DNA of 64,000 nucleotides from Melanopsichium pennsylvanicum (GCA_900208305.1 OAPG01000012.1:620001-684000), one strand, 5' to 3'. Numbered from the stretch's first letter, positions 1 to 11,168 are shown. Notes: generated by a model not told the origin, from the sequence alone. A program made the numbers and translations.

Positions 1-591
1 ACTAAAAGACAAAAAACGTACTAACTTAGTAGTGTGTGATCTTTAGTGCGGAATGTGATGAATGGAAGAATGTTTTGTTTGGTTGGTTGATTAGGTGAGA
101 CGGAGAGAGAGAGAGAGAGCCTTACTTTTCAACATATCATGTAGCCCAGCAACAAAATCCAAGAAAAAAAAACAAGCTTGATAACAAAAGAAAAGACTCT
201 CTCTCTCTCTTGATGTGAAACCTTCCCAAGCAGCGATGTTGTCGAGAATATATGCATCACAACCTTTTGTTTTTAGAGTAGCCTTCCAGGAAAGAAGGGA
301 TGGAAAGGGAATAGTGATGGGAGAAAAAGAGGACGCGCCACAATGCAAAAAAGAGATGTAGGGAGATGTAATACACAACGAAAGAAATAAAATGTGGAAA
401 AAGCCAAGCCACGACGACACAAAAACAAAAAAGCATGCTTCACCTCTTCTTCCTCCCCTTCTCTCCGGTTCCACTACAGACCCATCATCGCAAACAAATC
501 AGGATTCCCAAAGTGTGGAGATGTGTGAAAAGAGACAGAGAGAGACGGAGATGCTGCAAGCGTTTCTCATTCGTAATCGATTTGGAAGAGC
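1..591. other. Intergenic / RPL7 3' flank
   Basis: No gene is supported here. The stretch lies downstream of the RPL7 stop codon. It holds a GA-rich run near 102-120, a CT-rich run near 197-212 and several A tracts. The reading frames through it give low-complexity, non-conserved peptides. It probably contains the RPL7 3' untranslated region and part of the flank of a gene beyond the window edge. Confidence 0.6.
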
Positions 592-2472
592 TTAGTTCAT
601 TCGTCGAACGAGAACGTTGATAGCCTCGCCACGGTCGCCAGTGTTACCGCCCTCGGTATAGTGGGTGAGCTTCTTGCCCTTGAAACCGCCGTTAGGGTTC
701 GACAGCTTGAAAGCCCAGAGGAAGTTGGTGACGGCCTTGAAGTTGGGACCGCAGGTGGCGATTTCGTGAACGATGTCCTCGATCGAGAGGATGCCGTACT
801 TTCCAAGGTTGTCCTCAATGATCTTGTTGTCGTTGATAGGCAGACGCTGGCGGTTGACCTTTGCGTATCCACGCTTGTAAACGAGGTCACGTACGGTCTT
901 CAAGTTGGCGGGACCGTAGGTGACGTACGGCTGGACGAGCTGGAGCATTTGCGAGGTGGCCTTGGTCAATCGCACAAAGACACCGTTGTTGATCTGGAGG
1001 AGACGGAGGAGCTGCAGGATCTTGCGAGGCTTGGGGGCAATGTTGTTGATACCACGGAGACGCACAACAAACACAACCTTGGGCTGACCAGCAACGTAAA
1101 AGTCTCCCTTGGCCTTGGCGGCACGGCGAAGGCGGATCTCCTCACGCTCAGCAGTGCGGTACTCCTTGGTGTACTGCTCTGCACGCTTGAAGATGACCTT
1201 GCGCTTGGCGAGGTTGGCCTGCAAACAACAATGGTACGGCAATTTCAAGAGGAAGAATTTAAAAATTGGTCAGAAAGCGTTGAAACAATGTCATTCATGT
1301 ATTTGAGTGCAACCCAAAACTCGCTGGCCATCCATGACAATTCATCTCCATCGTTCCGCGTCTATTCCTGGTTCGACACAATATGCTTTGTGCTTGTCCG
1401 TGATCAAAGGTAGACCTCAGCCCCGAAAGATGGTATATTTCGGCAACATTGTCCGTGGACTAGCCCGAAAAGGTTGGTTGTTATGCATCACTGTAGACAC
1501 CCTTTGATCCGCATTCGTGTGGATACATATCTTCCCTTTCGTCATCCGGTTTCGAATTCCAAGCTTTGCTTGCCTTGTGACCGTTGTTCCTTTCCAGCGA
1601 ATTCTGTATTGTAATGCTAGATGCTTACCTTTTTGCTCTCAGCGGCCTTGGCGGCCTTCTCCTCACGGGCCTTGGCGTCCGACTTCCTCTTCTTGAGGAG
1701 AGTCTCGGGGACGAGGACGTCGTTAGCCGAGGGGACGGTGCTGTTAGAAGTGTGAATGGTTCATGTTGAGAAGTGACAGCATTGATGTTAGCATGCGCTG
1801 ATACAAAGACTGGCTTTGGTGAAATTGCGTCCACGGCATTAGCAGGAATTGTGAGTGGATAAAAAGCAGCAGTTGTCGGTTTACAATGTGCGAGCTGTGA
1901 TGGTGGTGTGTCAAAGTAAAACAGTGACTGTGTGCAACTTTTAAAGAACGAGCTTCGTCTAGTCTGTAGTAAGAATCGTGTATTAGGGCAAGCGGCTGAG
2001 GTGGTCCACTCAAAATGCGTCAAGGGTTCTTTTTTGGCTTGGACTTGGAATGGAGCATTGCCCAACGACAATGCGAGACGAGACTTCCAAACCTTGTTCG
2101 ATGGCAAGCTGGGCGATAGAACTAGATGTGTTCGTCTTCGACTGTTTGACACATGAAATCAAAGTGCTACCTTCCAAAGATCCGAAAGACGAACTGCAAG
2201 GTCAGACCATGGATACGCGTAGACACTGTCTGACGATGCTGCCTGAATGTTGCACCCAACTCTTGCAGTTACTGTGATCCCTGCCGTTTCTGCTGATGTG
2301 ATCGTGCTGCGAATGTGGTCGATGCTGAAGCTGCCAAATGACGACTGGAGTGGCGATATAGCTGTTATGACTGCTGCTGCTGCTGCTTCTTAGGCCTGCC
2401 GAAACTGCTGAGCCGTGGAGATCGCATCACCATGTTGTGATGAGATACGTACGATCGAATCTGAGCCGACAT
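592..2472 (-). CDS. RPL7: 60S ribosomal protein L7 (uL30), three exons
   Basis: Structural protein of the cytosolic large ribosomal subunit. Exons, in transcript order, are 2472-2453, 1740-1629 and 1218-592. The short first exon encodes MSAQIR plus two bases; the second gives [20 protein letters not shown] followed by an Ala/Lys/Glu helix; the third carries the body with [36 protein letters not shown]-like and LIEDNLG-like L7/L30 signatures and ends VRRMN. Donors are GTACGT and GTAAGC; both acceptors are CAG, the first preceded by CTAAC. The exon 3 and exon 2 calls are firm; the 20-nt first exon is inferred from its donor, the frame and the typical L7 N terminus. The introns (712 and 410 nt) are long compared with others in this window, and the second hosts a snoRNA. 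The gene is divergent from ATG12. Confidence 0.93.
1402..1509 (-). ncRNA. Intronic box C/D snoRNA, snR39/snR59-like, with external stem
   Basis: Lies inside RPL7 intron 2 on the sense strand of the host gene. Seen directly: a C-like box GTGATGC (1491-1485), a D box CTGA (1420-1417) about 65 nt later, and immediately before D the guide ACCATCTTTCGGG. That guide is complementary to the conserved 25S rRNA stretch CCCGAAAGATGGT. A perfect 9-bp external stem (GATCAAAGG at 1509-1501 with CCTTTGATC at 1410-1402) brackets the boxes, as in intron-processed snoRNAs. By the box D+5 rule the target is the G of CCCGAAA, which I place at yeast G805. From memory of yeast biology, snR39 and snR59 sit in RPL7A/RPL7B introns and guide A807, two bases away, and snR39B guides G805. 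The C box departs from RUGAUGA at its last base. No conventional C'/D' pair is certain. Confidence 0.75.
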
Positions 2473-3178
2473 TGTTCTTGACGGAGGAAGGGTATGGGGA
2501 TTGGAGATGGTGATGAGGACGGGGAAGTGACAATGATGGCCAGGGTCGACACACACTCTGGAATCCCAAATTTGGCTTTCTGGCTTGCTAGATGGCGTCG
2601 GGTGCGAACTGTTTCGAGTGATAAGAGTGCGTGTTTGCAACTGCAATTTTTAGAGACGGTGCCACACGGCTATATGGGTCAAAATTTCCTTCCACTCTGT
2701 TTAAGAAATTGAACTGCCTACGGCTTGTTTGGCTCGAACTGCTCTGGCGGACCGATGATTGTGCAGACGTCAACCAAACTGTGGAGCCGAGCTGGATGCG
2801 GCAGCTGGCGGGCAAAACGCCAGTGTCGAGGTATGAAATTTCAATCTGCGAAAAAATATCACGTGTAAGATGTGACCTCGGCCGAGGTTTCTTCTGATGG
2901 TTGGGGTTGCAGTCTAACAACTACGAATGCACATAAATGACACATGCTTATGTAAACCTAATCATGGTCGGGCCCGAAGTGACGCTCAGACCAGCACACA
3001 CAAACCTGCAGGGCTTGGACCCTGAATTAAAGCTCTCTCCTTGGAGTGCATCGTCATCATCGACATCATCATCACTATCAACATCGTCTTCATCAAGCTT
3101 GGCCGAATTTTCTGTCTTTCCCGGTCTGGGAGCTGACAGCAGCAGCAGATACTTTATCAGTGGCGAAGATCGATCAAT
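2473..3178. promoter_or_regulatory. Shared divergent promoter region RPL7 / ATG12
   Basis: 706 bp separate the two start codons. The region must carry both promoters and both 5' untranslated regions. It contains a TCATCATCG-like repetitive run near 3055-3095. I recognise no specific operator. Confidence 0.5.
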
Positions 3179-4262
3179 ATGGCAACATCGACGGCGCAGA
3201 CGCCAAATCAAGGTACGGTAAATGACAGTCTAAAGTCGTCAAGCTGCACATCAATCTCCGCGCTTTCGATCACTGACAATGTCAATCTTGGCATTATCCC
3301 TCATTTTCGAACCTGTATATGATGAATAGAGCTCGATCGTCAGCTAGGATCAGCGGCAGCAATATCGTCATCGTCGTCGTCTATTGCAAGTCCATCAGCT
3401 GCAGCAGTGCAAGCCTTAGAGCAGTACAAGAAGCGGGATTCTTCCAAAGGTATGTGTGTATACTATCCATATCCATTTGAACTGCCTTTATTCCACGCAT
3501 GCAGAGCGCAGAGGCTGACGAGTTTCAATCCCCCGAAAACCGCGTTTCTGCGCTCCTGCTTTGATCATGCAGTCGTGGTCCGCTTCAAGGCTATCGGAAA
3601 CGCACCCATCATGAAGGTATGTCACTCTCCCACCAGCTTCAAATCTACATAGGTCAGTCTGAGATCGCTCTATGATCTTCAGCTCATCTCGTAACACGCC
3701 AAAGCGGATGATGGAATAGGTGCTGAACATCGTGGCCAAGTAAACAAATCTTTTCCCACTTCTTTTTTCTCTTTATGAACACACAGAACAACTACTTCCG
3801 CATCACAGCGTTTAACCGATTCCAAGCCGTCATTCAGTTTTTACGCAAAGAACTCAATTTCAAGCCTACAGATTCACTCGTATGTCATCAACTCCCCAAA
3901 TCCCTTCCTTTCTTGCCTTCTTTGACAGCAGCCAAACTTATCCGCTGAATCGTTTTGAATCTTTTCCCCGACCTGCGTATTTGTAGTTTCTGTATATCAA
4001 CGCGTCCTTCAGTCCTGCACCCGATGACACGGTGGGTAATCTTTTTCGCGTAAGTAAAACATCGTCAAACACATCACATACAGTCTAAACCCCGCAGTGT
4101 CGTACAGTCTAAACGTTTACATAGGTTTATCACATTTTAAAAAAAAAAAAAAACACATTACTAACCTCTCCTGCAAACTTGAAATTTTTCAAATTCGAGC
4201 AGTGCTTTGGGACAGAAAATCACCTCATCGTCAACTACAGCACTACTGCCGCTTGGGGATGA
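3179..4262 (+). CDS. ATG12: Autophagy ubiquitin-like protein Atg12, six exons
   Basis: Ubiquitin-fold modifier that is conjugated through its C-terminal glycine to Atg5; the Atg12-Atg5/Atg16 complex promotes Atg8 lipidation on the forming autophagosome. Exons: 3179-3212, 3330-3449, 3573-3616, 3787-3879, 3987-4049, 4203-4262. All junctions use GT-AG and keep one frame. The joined protein is 137 aa: a Ser/Ala-rich N terminus (1-50), then KVVVRFKAIGNAPIMK, ITAFNRFQAVIQFLRKEL, LYINASFSPAPDDTVGNLF and the terminal LIVNYSTTAAWG. The last residue is the glycine needed for conjugation. Exons are as small as 34-44 nt. Exon 3 was chosen at the CAG before TCGTGG because it alone restores the conserved KVVVRFKAIG. 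It converges on MET10. Confidence 0.92.
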
Positions 4263-4692
4263 TACAGTTTACACGCTAATGACGCTTCAAACCCCTTGTT
4301 TCAAGCTGAGAATCAAAAGGTCTTTGATAACTTTTTTTAACTTTTTTAAACTTTTGTATACCCAGGCAATGTGAATTGTGAAAACTATAACGTTCTTGCT
4401 GCGTCTTGCTTTTGTGACACAATCGTCCCTTTTTTTTTTTTTTTCTTCCGGACCGGACGAATTGGAAAAAAGGATTTTGAAAGGATGTAAAATTGAATGA
4501 TGAAGGATTAGAATAGGGATCGTGCAATGAAGGAAGTCCTTTTTTTTAAAAAAGTTATGGGGACAAAGAATTGTCAAACCGAGCGGAAACAGTGTTGGTA
4601 AGAAGATGCTCAACATTAGGATAGCAAATGAAGAAAATACCGAGCGAGAAAACGGGGGTGAGTGAGGGAATGACAAGGAGGAAAATGCATTT
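4263..4692. other. Convergent 3' flank of ATG12 and MET10
   Basis: 430 bp between two stop codons. It holds T-rich and A-rich tracts (for example the T run near 4430-4443) suited to 3' end formation. No gene is seen. Confidence 0.6.
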
Positions 4693-7600
4693 CTAGTAAA
4701 CCTCGAGAACGTAACGTTCATCCTCCTTGAGAGCCTCCATCTTAATTTCAGCCTGTTGCTTAGTCAAACCTTTTTTAACAAAAGCGCCCACAAGAGCCTC
4801 GTGAATATCGGGTACAGGCCAAGTAGGACCACAAACGAAAAAGTAACCTTTCTTACCATCCTCTACATCTTGATCATTAATCAAACCATCCTGCAAAATC
4901 ACCTCTGCCTTACCACCTGCCGATTCAAGCTTTTCAATCTCAGGACCAAGGTATCGGGTTAGCATATCACCATCTTGAAGAATCTTGTGTTGAATGTACA
5001 CTTTCTCACTCGTATCACGCGAAAAGGCGAGACCCATATGTTGAATAACTCCATCCTGAGTGTAAGCCTCAAGTTCCTCACCGTAGAGGTACTCGGATGA
5101 GCGGTAACGCGATCCAAAGTAATACACAAGAGGTCCAACATCAACACCTTGCGCCTTTTTGTGAGCTCGAGCTTGAATAAACGCTCGGAAAGGTGCAGCT
5201 CCCGTACCAAGACCAGCCATGATGATGGGCTGACTGTCGATAGGTGGGAGCTTCATTACCGAAGGCTTGAGCGAGACCGTCACCTTAGCACCAGGCTTGA
5301 GAGCCGACAAGTACCGAGTGCACTGACCGTACCTGGGACTACCACTTGGCGTCTTCCAATCCACAGTCACGATCAAAAGGTGGATCGACTCTCCAACAGC
5401 GGCTTGAGCCGAAGCGATCGAATAGTGACGAGGCTTGATCGGTTCAACCAGGTTGATCAACTGATCAATCGGCAGACGAGCAGACGGGAACATGCGAAGC
5501 ACATCCGCATACGTGACCGTCTCGATCTCGGACAACTTCTTGAAAGTGTACGAACCTTCGGCGGAGCTGATGAATCGCAACCAGCGAGCCTCGTCACGGT
5601 TGGTAGCCAGCTTTCCGAGCTCCTCGTAGAATCGCTTCGGTGGCTTACCAAAGATATCGAGATTCTGCTGAAGCGTCTGGAAGACGGTGCGACTCTCGTG
5701 CTTGCCAGCCTGGGTAAGGCTGGGAGCGTTGACAACTTCATCGGCGTCGAATCCGCCCCACTTAATGAACTCGGCAACTTCCTCGTCGTCGTTCCAGCCA
5801 TGAACGCCGAGCGCTTCGCCGACTTCGTACTTGAGATCGGTGCCCTTAGTGGAGAGTTCCATGTGGAAGACGTTTCGGTCGTAGTCGACGGGGGTGAGAC
5901 GTCGGTTCTCGGTGACTTGGACCACCCAGGTTTGCTCGGCAAGGTCGGGTCGGAGAGAGGCGACGTCGGTACCGTAAGCCTCGGAGAAAAGGTGCTGCCA
6001 AGCAGACTGGGCCCATGTGCTGCGGGTAGGAGCGACATCAACGCCAACGGTAGCGGCATGAGGATTGGGTCCAAACCCGTTATATCGGATCTGGGTGGGG
6101 CGGAGGGGGGCATTCTCTTCAGCCTCGGAGATGGGCTCGGCCTTGGACCACTCGTCATCGCTAAAGGCGTGGAGCTGAATGGCGCTCTCAGCAGCGCTGA
6201 CGAGACCCTCGACACCGTCGATGCCAACGGGGGCGTTTCCAAGGACGTGCTTGAGGAAACCGCTGAGGGCAGCACCCGAGGTGTTGAGCTGGACACGGAT
6301 CACAGCAACGAGGAGAACGGCGGCGGCGATTTCTGCTGGCACGACATTGTCGCCCACCTTGGCCTTACCTCCGCTAGCGTTGGCGGTCTTGGTGTTGAGC
6401 TTCTCGACAACGGCAGCGGCGTCGACAAGCAAAAGACGGGCGCTCTTCTGGGCGAGCACACGCTTATCCTCGGCACGGAGCTTGGAGTCGAGCTCGGCCA
6501 CCTCCCACCCAGGAGTGTTGAAGATCACAGTACCGCCACGGACAAGCGACTGGAAGGGAGCATAACTCTTGAGAGTAGTAGCGGGATCGCTGACAACGAG
6601 CACCTTGGCAGCGTTCTCTTCTCCAGCGAGGACAATGGGAGCATCAGCAGCCGACTCGGGGCGGCTTGAGATGATGATGTCGGAGCGGACGATGCCAGAA
6701 GCTTCAAAGTTGTCGTATCGCGACAAGAGACGAGCGTGGAGCTGGGTGTCAGTACCGCGTTCGCGAATGGCACGGGCAACAAGCTGGGCGAGAGGAGCGG
6801 TGGCGCTCGTCTCGCTGTCGAAAAACGTGACGACCGAAGCGCCGGACAGGGCGAGGAGGTCAGCATGAGTCTCGTCTGCCTCGTCAAGGACATCCTGAAC
6901 CTTGAGAGCGGCCTTGTGGGCACCGCCGAGGGTCTCGAGAAGCTTGTGAAGCTCGGCAGCGGTCAAGTTGTGACCGGGGGCGAGAGCGACAGGGAAAACG
7001 TGGGAAGGCACGTCAGAGCCAGCAAACTCTCCGCCAAAGACGGTGGAGACGATGTCCTCGTAGAGCTGACCGGAAGCATTACCCCCAGCGACCTCCTCAA
7101 GAACGTGGAGGCTCTCGACAGTCTTTGGTAGCGCCTTACGAAGGTCGGTATCATCCCAGGAACGCAAGGTGCGGACGGAGAGGAGAGCGACGTTGTGGCG
7201 CAAAGCGGGGGGCAGGGTGACGAGTACGGCACGGGCAGCCTGGCTATAGGAGCCGCTGGGAACGACGAGGACGGTCTGTGCCTTGGGCGAGCCAGTGAAG
7301 AGGAAAGGCTCTGGAGCATCGAGCTTGTGACCCTTGGTGGGGATGGTGAGGGCACCGACCTCACGACCGCTGAAAGCGCCGTCAAAGATGTGGATGACGT
7401 TCTTGTTCGCCTGATAGGCATACTGGGCAAAGTCGACAGCCTCCTGGCGAGTGGCGGAGAGGAGGACCTCGAATGAGTCGCCAAGAGCAGCGGCAGCAGC
7501 AAGGATAGAAGCGTAGTCATTGCTCACGTTGAGGTCTAAGCCGTCTTGGATAGAGTGGGTGGCAGCAGAGACCTGGAGGACGAGCTTGGCGTTGTCCGAG

Positions 7601-8478
7601 CCATTGTAGGAGGCGAGGGTAGGTGCCATGGCAGCGAAGCCAGCGGCGTTGGTGAGGGCGGTCACGACCTTAGCAGCCTGGGTGGAGGAGGAGCCAGTTT
7701 TGGCGTTGAGATAACCGACAATGGCGTTAGCGGCACCAGCACGGGTCTGCATCTTGAAGACCGAGGGAAGGCCTTTGAAAAGTCCGTGCTGAGCGGCATG
7801 CTGAGCCTGCTTTTCGCTGTAAGAGCCGAAACCACCGTTGGCGTCGCTCTCGTAGCTAAAGATGGCTGTGCTATTGGCGTAGGCGATGGAGTCGATGGCG
7901 CGCGTGCTAGTGAGTATAGAGTTGGGAGCATCGAGCAACCAAGACTGAGCAGCGATCTTGGCGGCGAGGTGAGCATCAGAGGGACCATTGACTATACCGA
8001 GATCCATGCGGGCATGGGTGTGCTTGGCACGGTTCAGAGTGGCAGGCTCAGGCAGAGCGGTGTTGTCAGGCTGGGCGTTGACGAGACCAGTGAGCTTCTG
8101 ACCACCGGCGGTAGCATCGACGCCGTTGGGAGCAACATGGCCGGGAAGCTCAGGCTTTGGAGGAGGAGTAGGGCCAGCACCCTTGGCGTCAACGTTGTCG
8201 AGTTGCTTGGATGCAGGAGGGTCGACACGACCATTGTTGATACCGGCGAGGGGAGTATGTTTGGGGGTGGCGGCGGTAGTGTTGGAGTTGGAGTGGGGGG
8301 CAGCAGTAGGAGCCGACTTGAGCTTGGCATCAGAGACCTTGCGCTTGATGGATTTGTTGGGCTTGTGAGCAGGTGCGAAGGCAGCACGCGAAAGGGCGAG
8401 CGTACCAGCACCGATGGCGAGACCACCTGCAAAGATGGCGGCGCTCTGATAGAGCGACTGCGACGAAGTAGCAGCCAT
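4693..8478 (-). CDS. MET10: Sulfite reductase [NADPH] flavoprotein (alpha) subunit
   Basis: Passes electrons from NADPH via FAD to the siroheme subunit, which reduces sulfite to sulfide for Met/Cys synthesis. It is a single exon of 1261 aa, longer than yeast Met10 (about 1035 aa). Residues 1-165 are an extension with a hydrophobic stretch at about 11-33 and then a Pro/Ala/Ser-rich part. Residues from about 165 to 720 form the pyruvate:ferredoxin-oxidoreductase-like region typical of Met10. The C-terminal half is the ferredoxin-reductase-like module: RHYSIAS (FAD, about 1017-1023), YGQCTRYLSAL, GLGTGAAPFR (NADPH, about 1089-1098), YYFGSRYRSSEYLY and the terminal ERYVLEVY. There is no FMN flavodoxin domain, as expected for Met10 in fungi. 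The start is the first ATG of the frame. Confidence 0.92.
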   Translation of the reverse strand: MAATSSQSLYQSAAIFAGGLAIGAGTLALSRAAFAPAHKPNKSIKRKVSDAKLKSAPTAAPHSNSNTTAATPKHTPLAGINNGRVDPPASKQLDNVDAKGAGPTPPPKPELPGHVAPNGVDATAGGQKLTGLVNAQPDNTALPEPATLNRAKHTHARMDLGIVNGPSDAHLAAKIAAQSWLLDAPNSILTSTRAIDSIAYANSTAIFSYESDANGGFGSYSEKQAQHAAQHGLFKGLPSVFKMQTRAGAANAIVGYLNAKTGSSSTQAAKVVTALTNAAGFAAMAPTLASYNGSDNAKLVLQVSAATHSIQDGLDLNVSNDYASILAAAAALGDSFEVLLSATRQEAVDFAQYAYQANKNVIHIFDGAFSGREVGALTIPTKGHKLDAPEPFLFTGSPKAQTVLVVPSGSYSQAARAVLVTLPPALRHNVALLSVRTLRSWDDTDLRKALPKTVESLHVLEEVAGGNASGQLYEDIVSTVFGGEFAGSDVPSHVFPVALAPGHNLTAAELHKLLETLGGAHKAALKVQDVLDEADETHADLLALSGASVVTFFDSETSATAPLAQLVARAIRERGTDTQLHARLLSRYDNFEASGIVRSDIIISSRPESAADAPIVLAGEENAAKVLVVSDPATTLKSYAPFQSLVRGGTVIFNTPGWEVAELDSKLRAEDKRVLAQKSARLLLVDAAAVVEKLNTKTANASGGKAKVGDNVVPAEIAAAVLLVAVIRVQLNTSGAALSGFLKHVLGNAPVGIDGVEGLVSAAESAIQLHAFSDDEWSKAEPISEAEENAPLRPTQIRYNGFGPNPHAATVGVDVAPTRSTWAQSAWQHLFSEAYGTDVASLRPDLAEQTWVVQVTENRRLTPVDYDRNVFHMELSTKGTDLKYEVGEALGVHGWNDDEEVAEFIKWGGFDADEVVNAPSLTQAGKHESRTVFQTLQQNLDIFGKPPKRFYEELGKLATNRDEARWLRFISSAEGSYTFKKLSEIETVTYADVLRMFPSARLPIDQLINLVEPIKPRHYSIASAQAAVGESIHLLIVTVDWKTPSGSPRYGQCTRYLSALKPGAKVTVSLKPSVMKLPPIDSQPIIMAGLGTGAAPFRAFIQARAHKKAQGVDVGPLVYYFGSRYRSSEYLYGEELEAYTQDGVIQHMGLAFSRDTSEKVYIQHKILQDGDMLTRYLGPEIEKLESAGGKAEVILQDGLINDQDVEDGKKGYFFVCGPTWPVPDIHEALVGAFVKKGLTKQQAEIKMEALKEDERYVLEVY

Positions 8479-9019
8479 CTTGAGAGGTTAAAGATGGGGA
8501 TGGTTGGTATCGAGAAGGAAGGAAGGAGGGATAGAAATCCATACACGATGTGCAAGCTTGTTGTCCTAGCTTGTTGTGCTAGCTTGCTGTAAGCGAACGA
8601 TGATGATTAGGGCAGCACAGCGCTCTGTGTACTGCGTGCGTCGACGTCTAAGCAAAACTTAGACATGTCCAATACAGTAAGACGGTGCGAGTCTTGCAAA
8701 ACTATACTTCTGCTCAACATAAAGCGTCGGCGAACGCGAGCGCTGAGACTGTTTTTGGAAGAAAAGAGCCAATAAGGAATTGTGATTCAGTGATTGCGCC
8801 ATTCAATCTTGGAATGTCACAATCTGCGCAATTGATTCTGACTCATTCTAATCGGCGATTTGGGATTATCGTTGATTAGATTTAGATTCATTTTGATTGT
8901 AAATGTTAGAGTTTCATTTTACATGCACGCCCTTTTCAACAAGTACTCTGCTTTTACACCAACAAGATAAATTCCAGACAGGAAAATCGCATTGATAAGT
9001 CTTGACTGGATTTTCTTAC

Positions 9020-9048
9020 GTGTGTGTGTGTGTGTGTGTGTGTGTGTC
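9020..9048. repeat. (GT)n microsatellite
   Basis: Fourteen uninterrupted GT units in the MET10 upstream region. Confidence 0.95.
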
Positions 9049-10668
9049 TTGACTCGGATCTGGTAGGACTGAAACCAGCCGGGGTGCACACTCACAATAT
9101 ACATACCGCATACGGGGTCGACGAAAAAGCAAACCAAAACGGTAAGAAAAGAAAAAAGAAAAAGAAAACCAAAAAAAAGACCCTGAAATTGATCTTCAGG
9201 TTTCCCTATGCATGTGAGACACAACACTTTAAAAAATTTATCATCACAAAGTCATCTTTTTAAATTGGGTCCAATTCGAAGAAACAAAACCCCATTATTT
9301 GAAAATTCAAAGTACGAAGATTAGGGCGAATCAGAAATTTGGCCGCACTGCGGGTTCAGATGCGCAGTGGATCCCCCGCTCTTTTTCTCCCCATTTTTTC
9401 TTTTTCCTTTTTTCTCTCTCGGTGTTGTTGTTGTTGTTGTTGTTGAAGAAGAAGGCACAGAGCATTACAGGTACCTCATCAGAGCCTGATGCTTGTTGTG
9501 CAGTGACCGTGAACGATAATTGAGGCAGAGCGACATGCTTCGTGATCCCTACTTGGTAAATAATCAGCAATTTGCCGTACTGCGTATGAGCGAGTGAGTA
9601 GAGTAATGTACATTTATTGTAGGTGACAGAAGAACGGCATGAGCCTGTACACGATCTGGATCTGGATGTCGAGCTTGACTGAGTGACTGTTGAAAATTCA
9701 TGCTATTGTCCAACTTGCGATCCACAAACGTTTAGTGAACAGGATCATGTACGATGAGAGAAGAGCGATTGAGATAAGCAGCCTTGTCGAATGCCAAGCG
9801 TTAGAACCAGACGCGAAAGAGTTGCAGAGAAGCAAATACGAGCTTGGGTCAAGAGCTAAGAAAACATAGTGCTGTGCAGTGAGGATTAGGATGATTATGA
9901 TCATCATATCAAAAGAAAGAGCTTTTGTGAATTTCATGTTATGGCTTGCTTTGAAAATCATATAGGTATGCTTGGCAAACTTGTTGTGCAGAAGGTGAGG
10001 TTCAAACAAGCCGATTTGAAATAGCGCCTCTTGCATCTCTGCTCTCCTCTACTGGACGATTCACAGCGCAAGCACAAGGAGGGCCAAGATCGATGTTGAC
10101 TGATCTCGAATTGGCATGCGGTCGGTCCTCTCACGACTGTCTGCACTGTTTAGCACTCTAGCTATGACAGTGCTCTGCTGCCCAAACATTCGGTATGAAT
10201 CAAACCAAATTTCAAGTTTTGTGGATTAAAAAAAAAAGAAAAAGAAAAATTGATTTGTCTGGAACGACCCTGAAGAGCAAATCTAGCAGCACGCCAGTCG
10301 ACCGACTATGGGTTGACAGAGACGCTCCCCTATTCTGATTAGCCTTAACGGAGCAGGCTTTCAATGAAATATACGCGCGGAATTCAATTCAAATTACGCA
10401 CATTCGATTGAAGTTAGCGAAAATGTGTAATGTTTTATTGTGATTATTATTATTATTATTTATATTATCTTTTTGTAATCGAGCACTGCTTTGGTGGTTG
10501 TGTGCATTCTATCTGTACAAGCCGATTCCACTTAGAGTCGCATCTTGAGGTTGCAGCGATACCGAGGCTCTTGGCTCAAACTTGTCACTCTCTCTCACCT
10601 ATACTCCTGTTCCCTCTCCCAGCCTGCCTAGCCTGCCTAGCCTGCCTTTCTCCCCTTGGCGATGGCTA

Positions 10669-10685
10669 TGTTCTCTCTCACTCAC

Positions 10686-10722
<37 letters not shown>
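10669..10722. repeat. CT-rich tract upstream of the 11169 gene
   Basis: Near-perfect CT dinucleotide run, broken by a few CTCACTCA units, about 450 bp before the start codon. Pyrimidine tracts of this kind are common in fungal promoters and 5' leaders. Confidence 0.85.
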
Positions 10723-10723
<1 letters not shown>

Positions 10724-11168
10724 AACGGTCCATATTGTACCTCATTCAATCACCAACCGCTCTCATCTTTCCGCTTCACCTCCGTACCGTTTTCACACCT
10801 CTTCATACCCGTCCTTTTTATGTTCTCTTCATCATCGTCTGGTCATCGACGACTCATCCGCTGCATAACGATCAATCCATCAAAGTAGCTACACAAATCT
10901 CACGCCAACCTCATCAACGTGGAGCACTTGCACCATCCATCCATTACTATCGGCTCGCAACGCCCATCAACACCAAACTCCGTCCCTCTTCTCTCTTCCC
11001 TCTCTCATCATTTCGAATATTAGCTTCATCTAGATCACGAAACATCTTTTGCACAACAAGTGCGCGCCGCTTTGACACGTCGCACCCCGCACGAAGCAAC
11101 GAAGCAAACCCATCTTCATTCATCGTTCCTTGATATCCTCTCGCACATTCAAACCTATCATTAACATC

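Larger units (their letters stand above)
8479..11168. other. Long gene-poor intergenic region with microsatellites
   Basis: 2.7 kb between the start codons of MET10 and the membrane protein at 11169. No conserved coding frame was recognised. It contains (GT)14 at 9020-9048, a GTT run at 9421-9445, ATT repeats near 10440-10460, tandem CCTGCCTAG units near 10625-10647 and a long CT tract near 10675-10722 in the probable promoter of the next gene. One short frame (9937-9698, minus) begins with a hydrophobic leader but is weak. Confidence 0.5.

Noticed and set aside
661..1413. 250-codon frame antisense to RPL7
   Set aside because: Overlaps the highly conserved RPL7 exon and its intron; a shadow.
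1741..2452. Search for a second snoRNA in RPL7 intron 1
   Set aside because: A GTGATGC word occurs near 2424-2430 on the minus strand, but there is no D box at a suitable distance and no rRNA antisense was seen.
5149..6669. 506-codon open frame antisense to MET10
   Set aside because: Shadow of the MET10 coding sequence created by its codon bias; no family motif.
7546..8592. 348-codon open frame antisense to the MET10 N terminus
   Set aside because: Gly/Val/Arg-rich mirror of the Ala/Pro/Ser-rich MET10 extension; no independent support.
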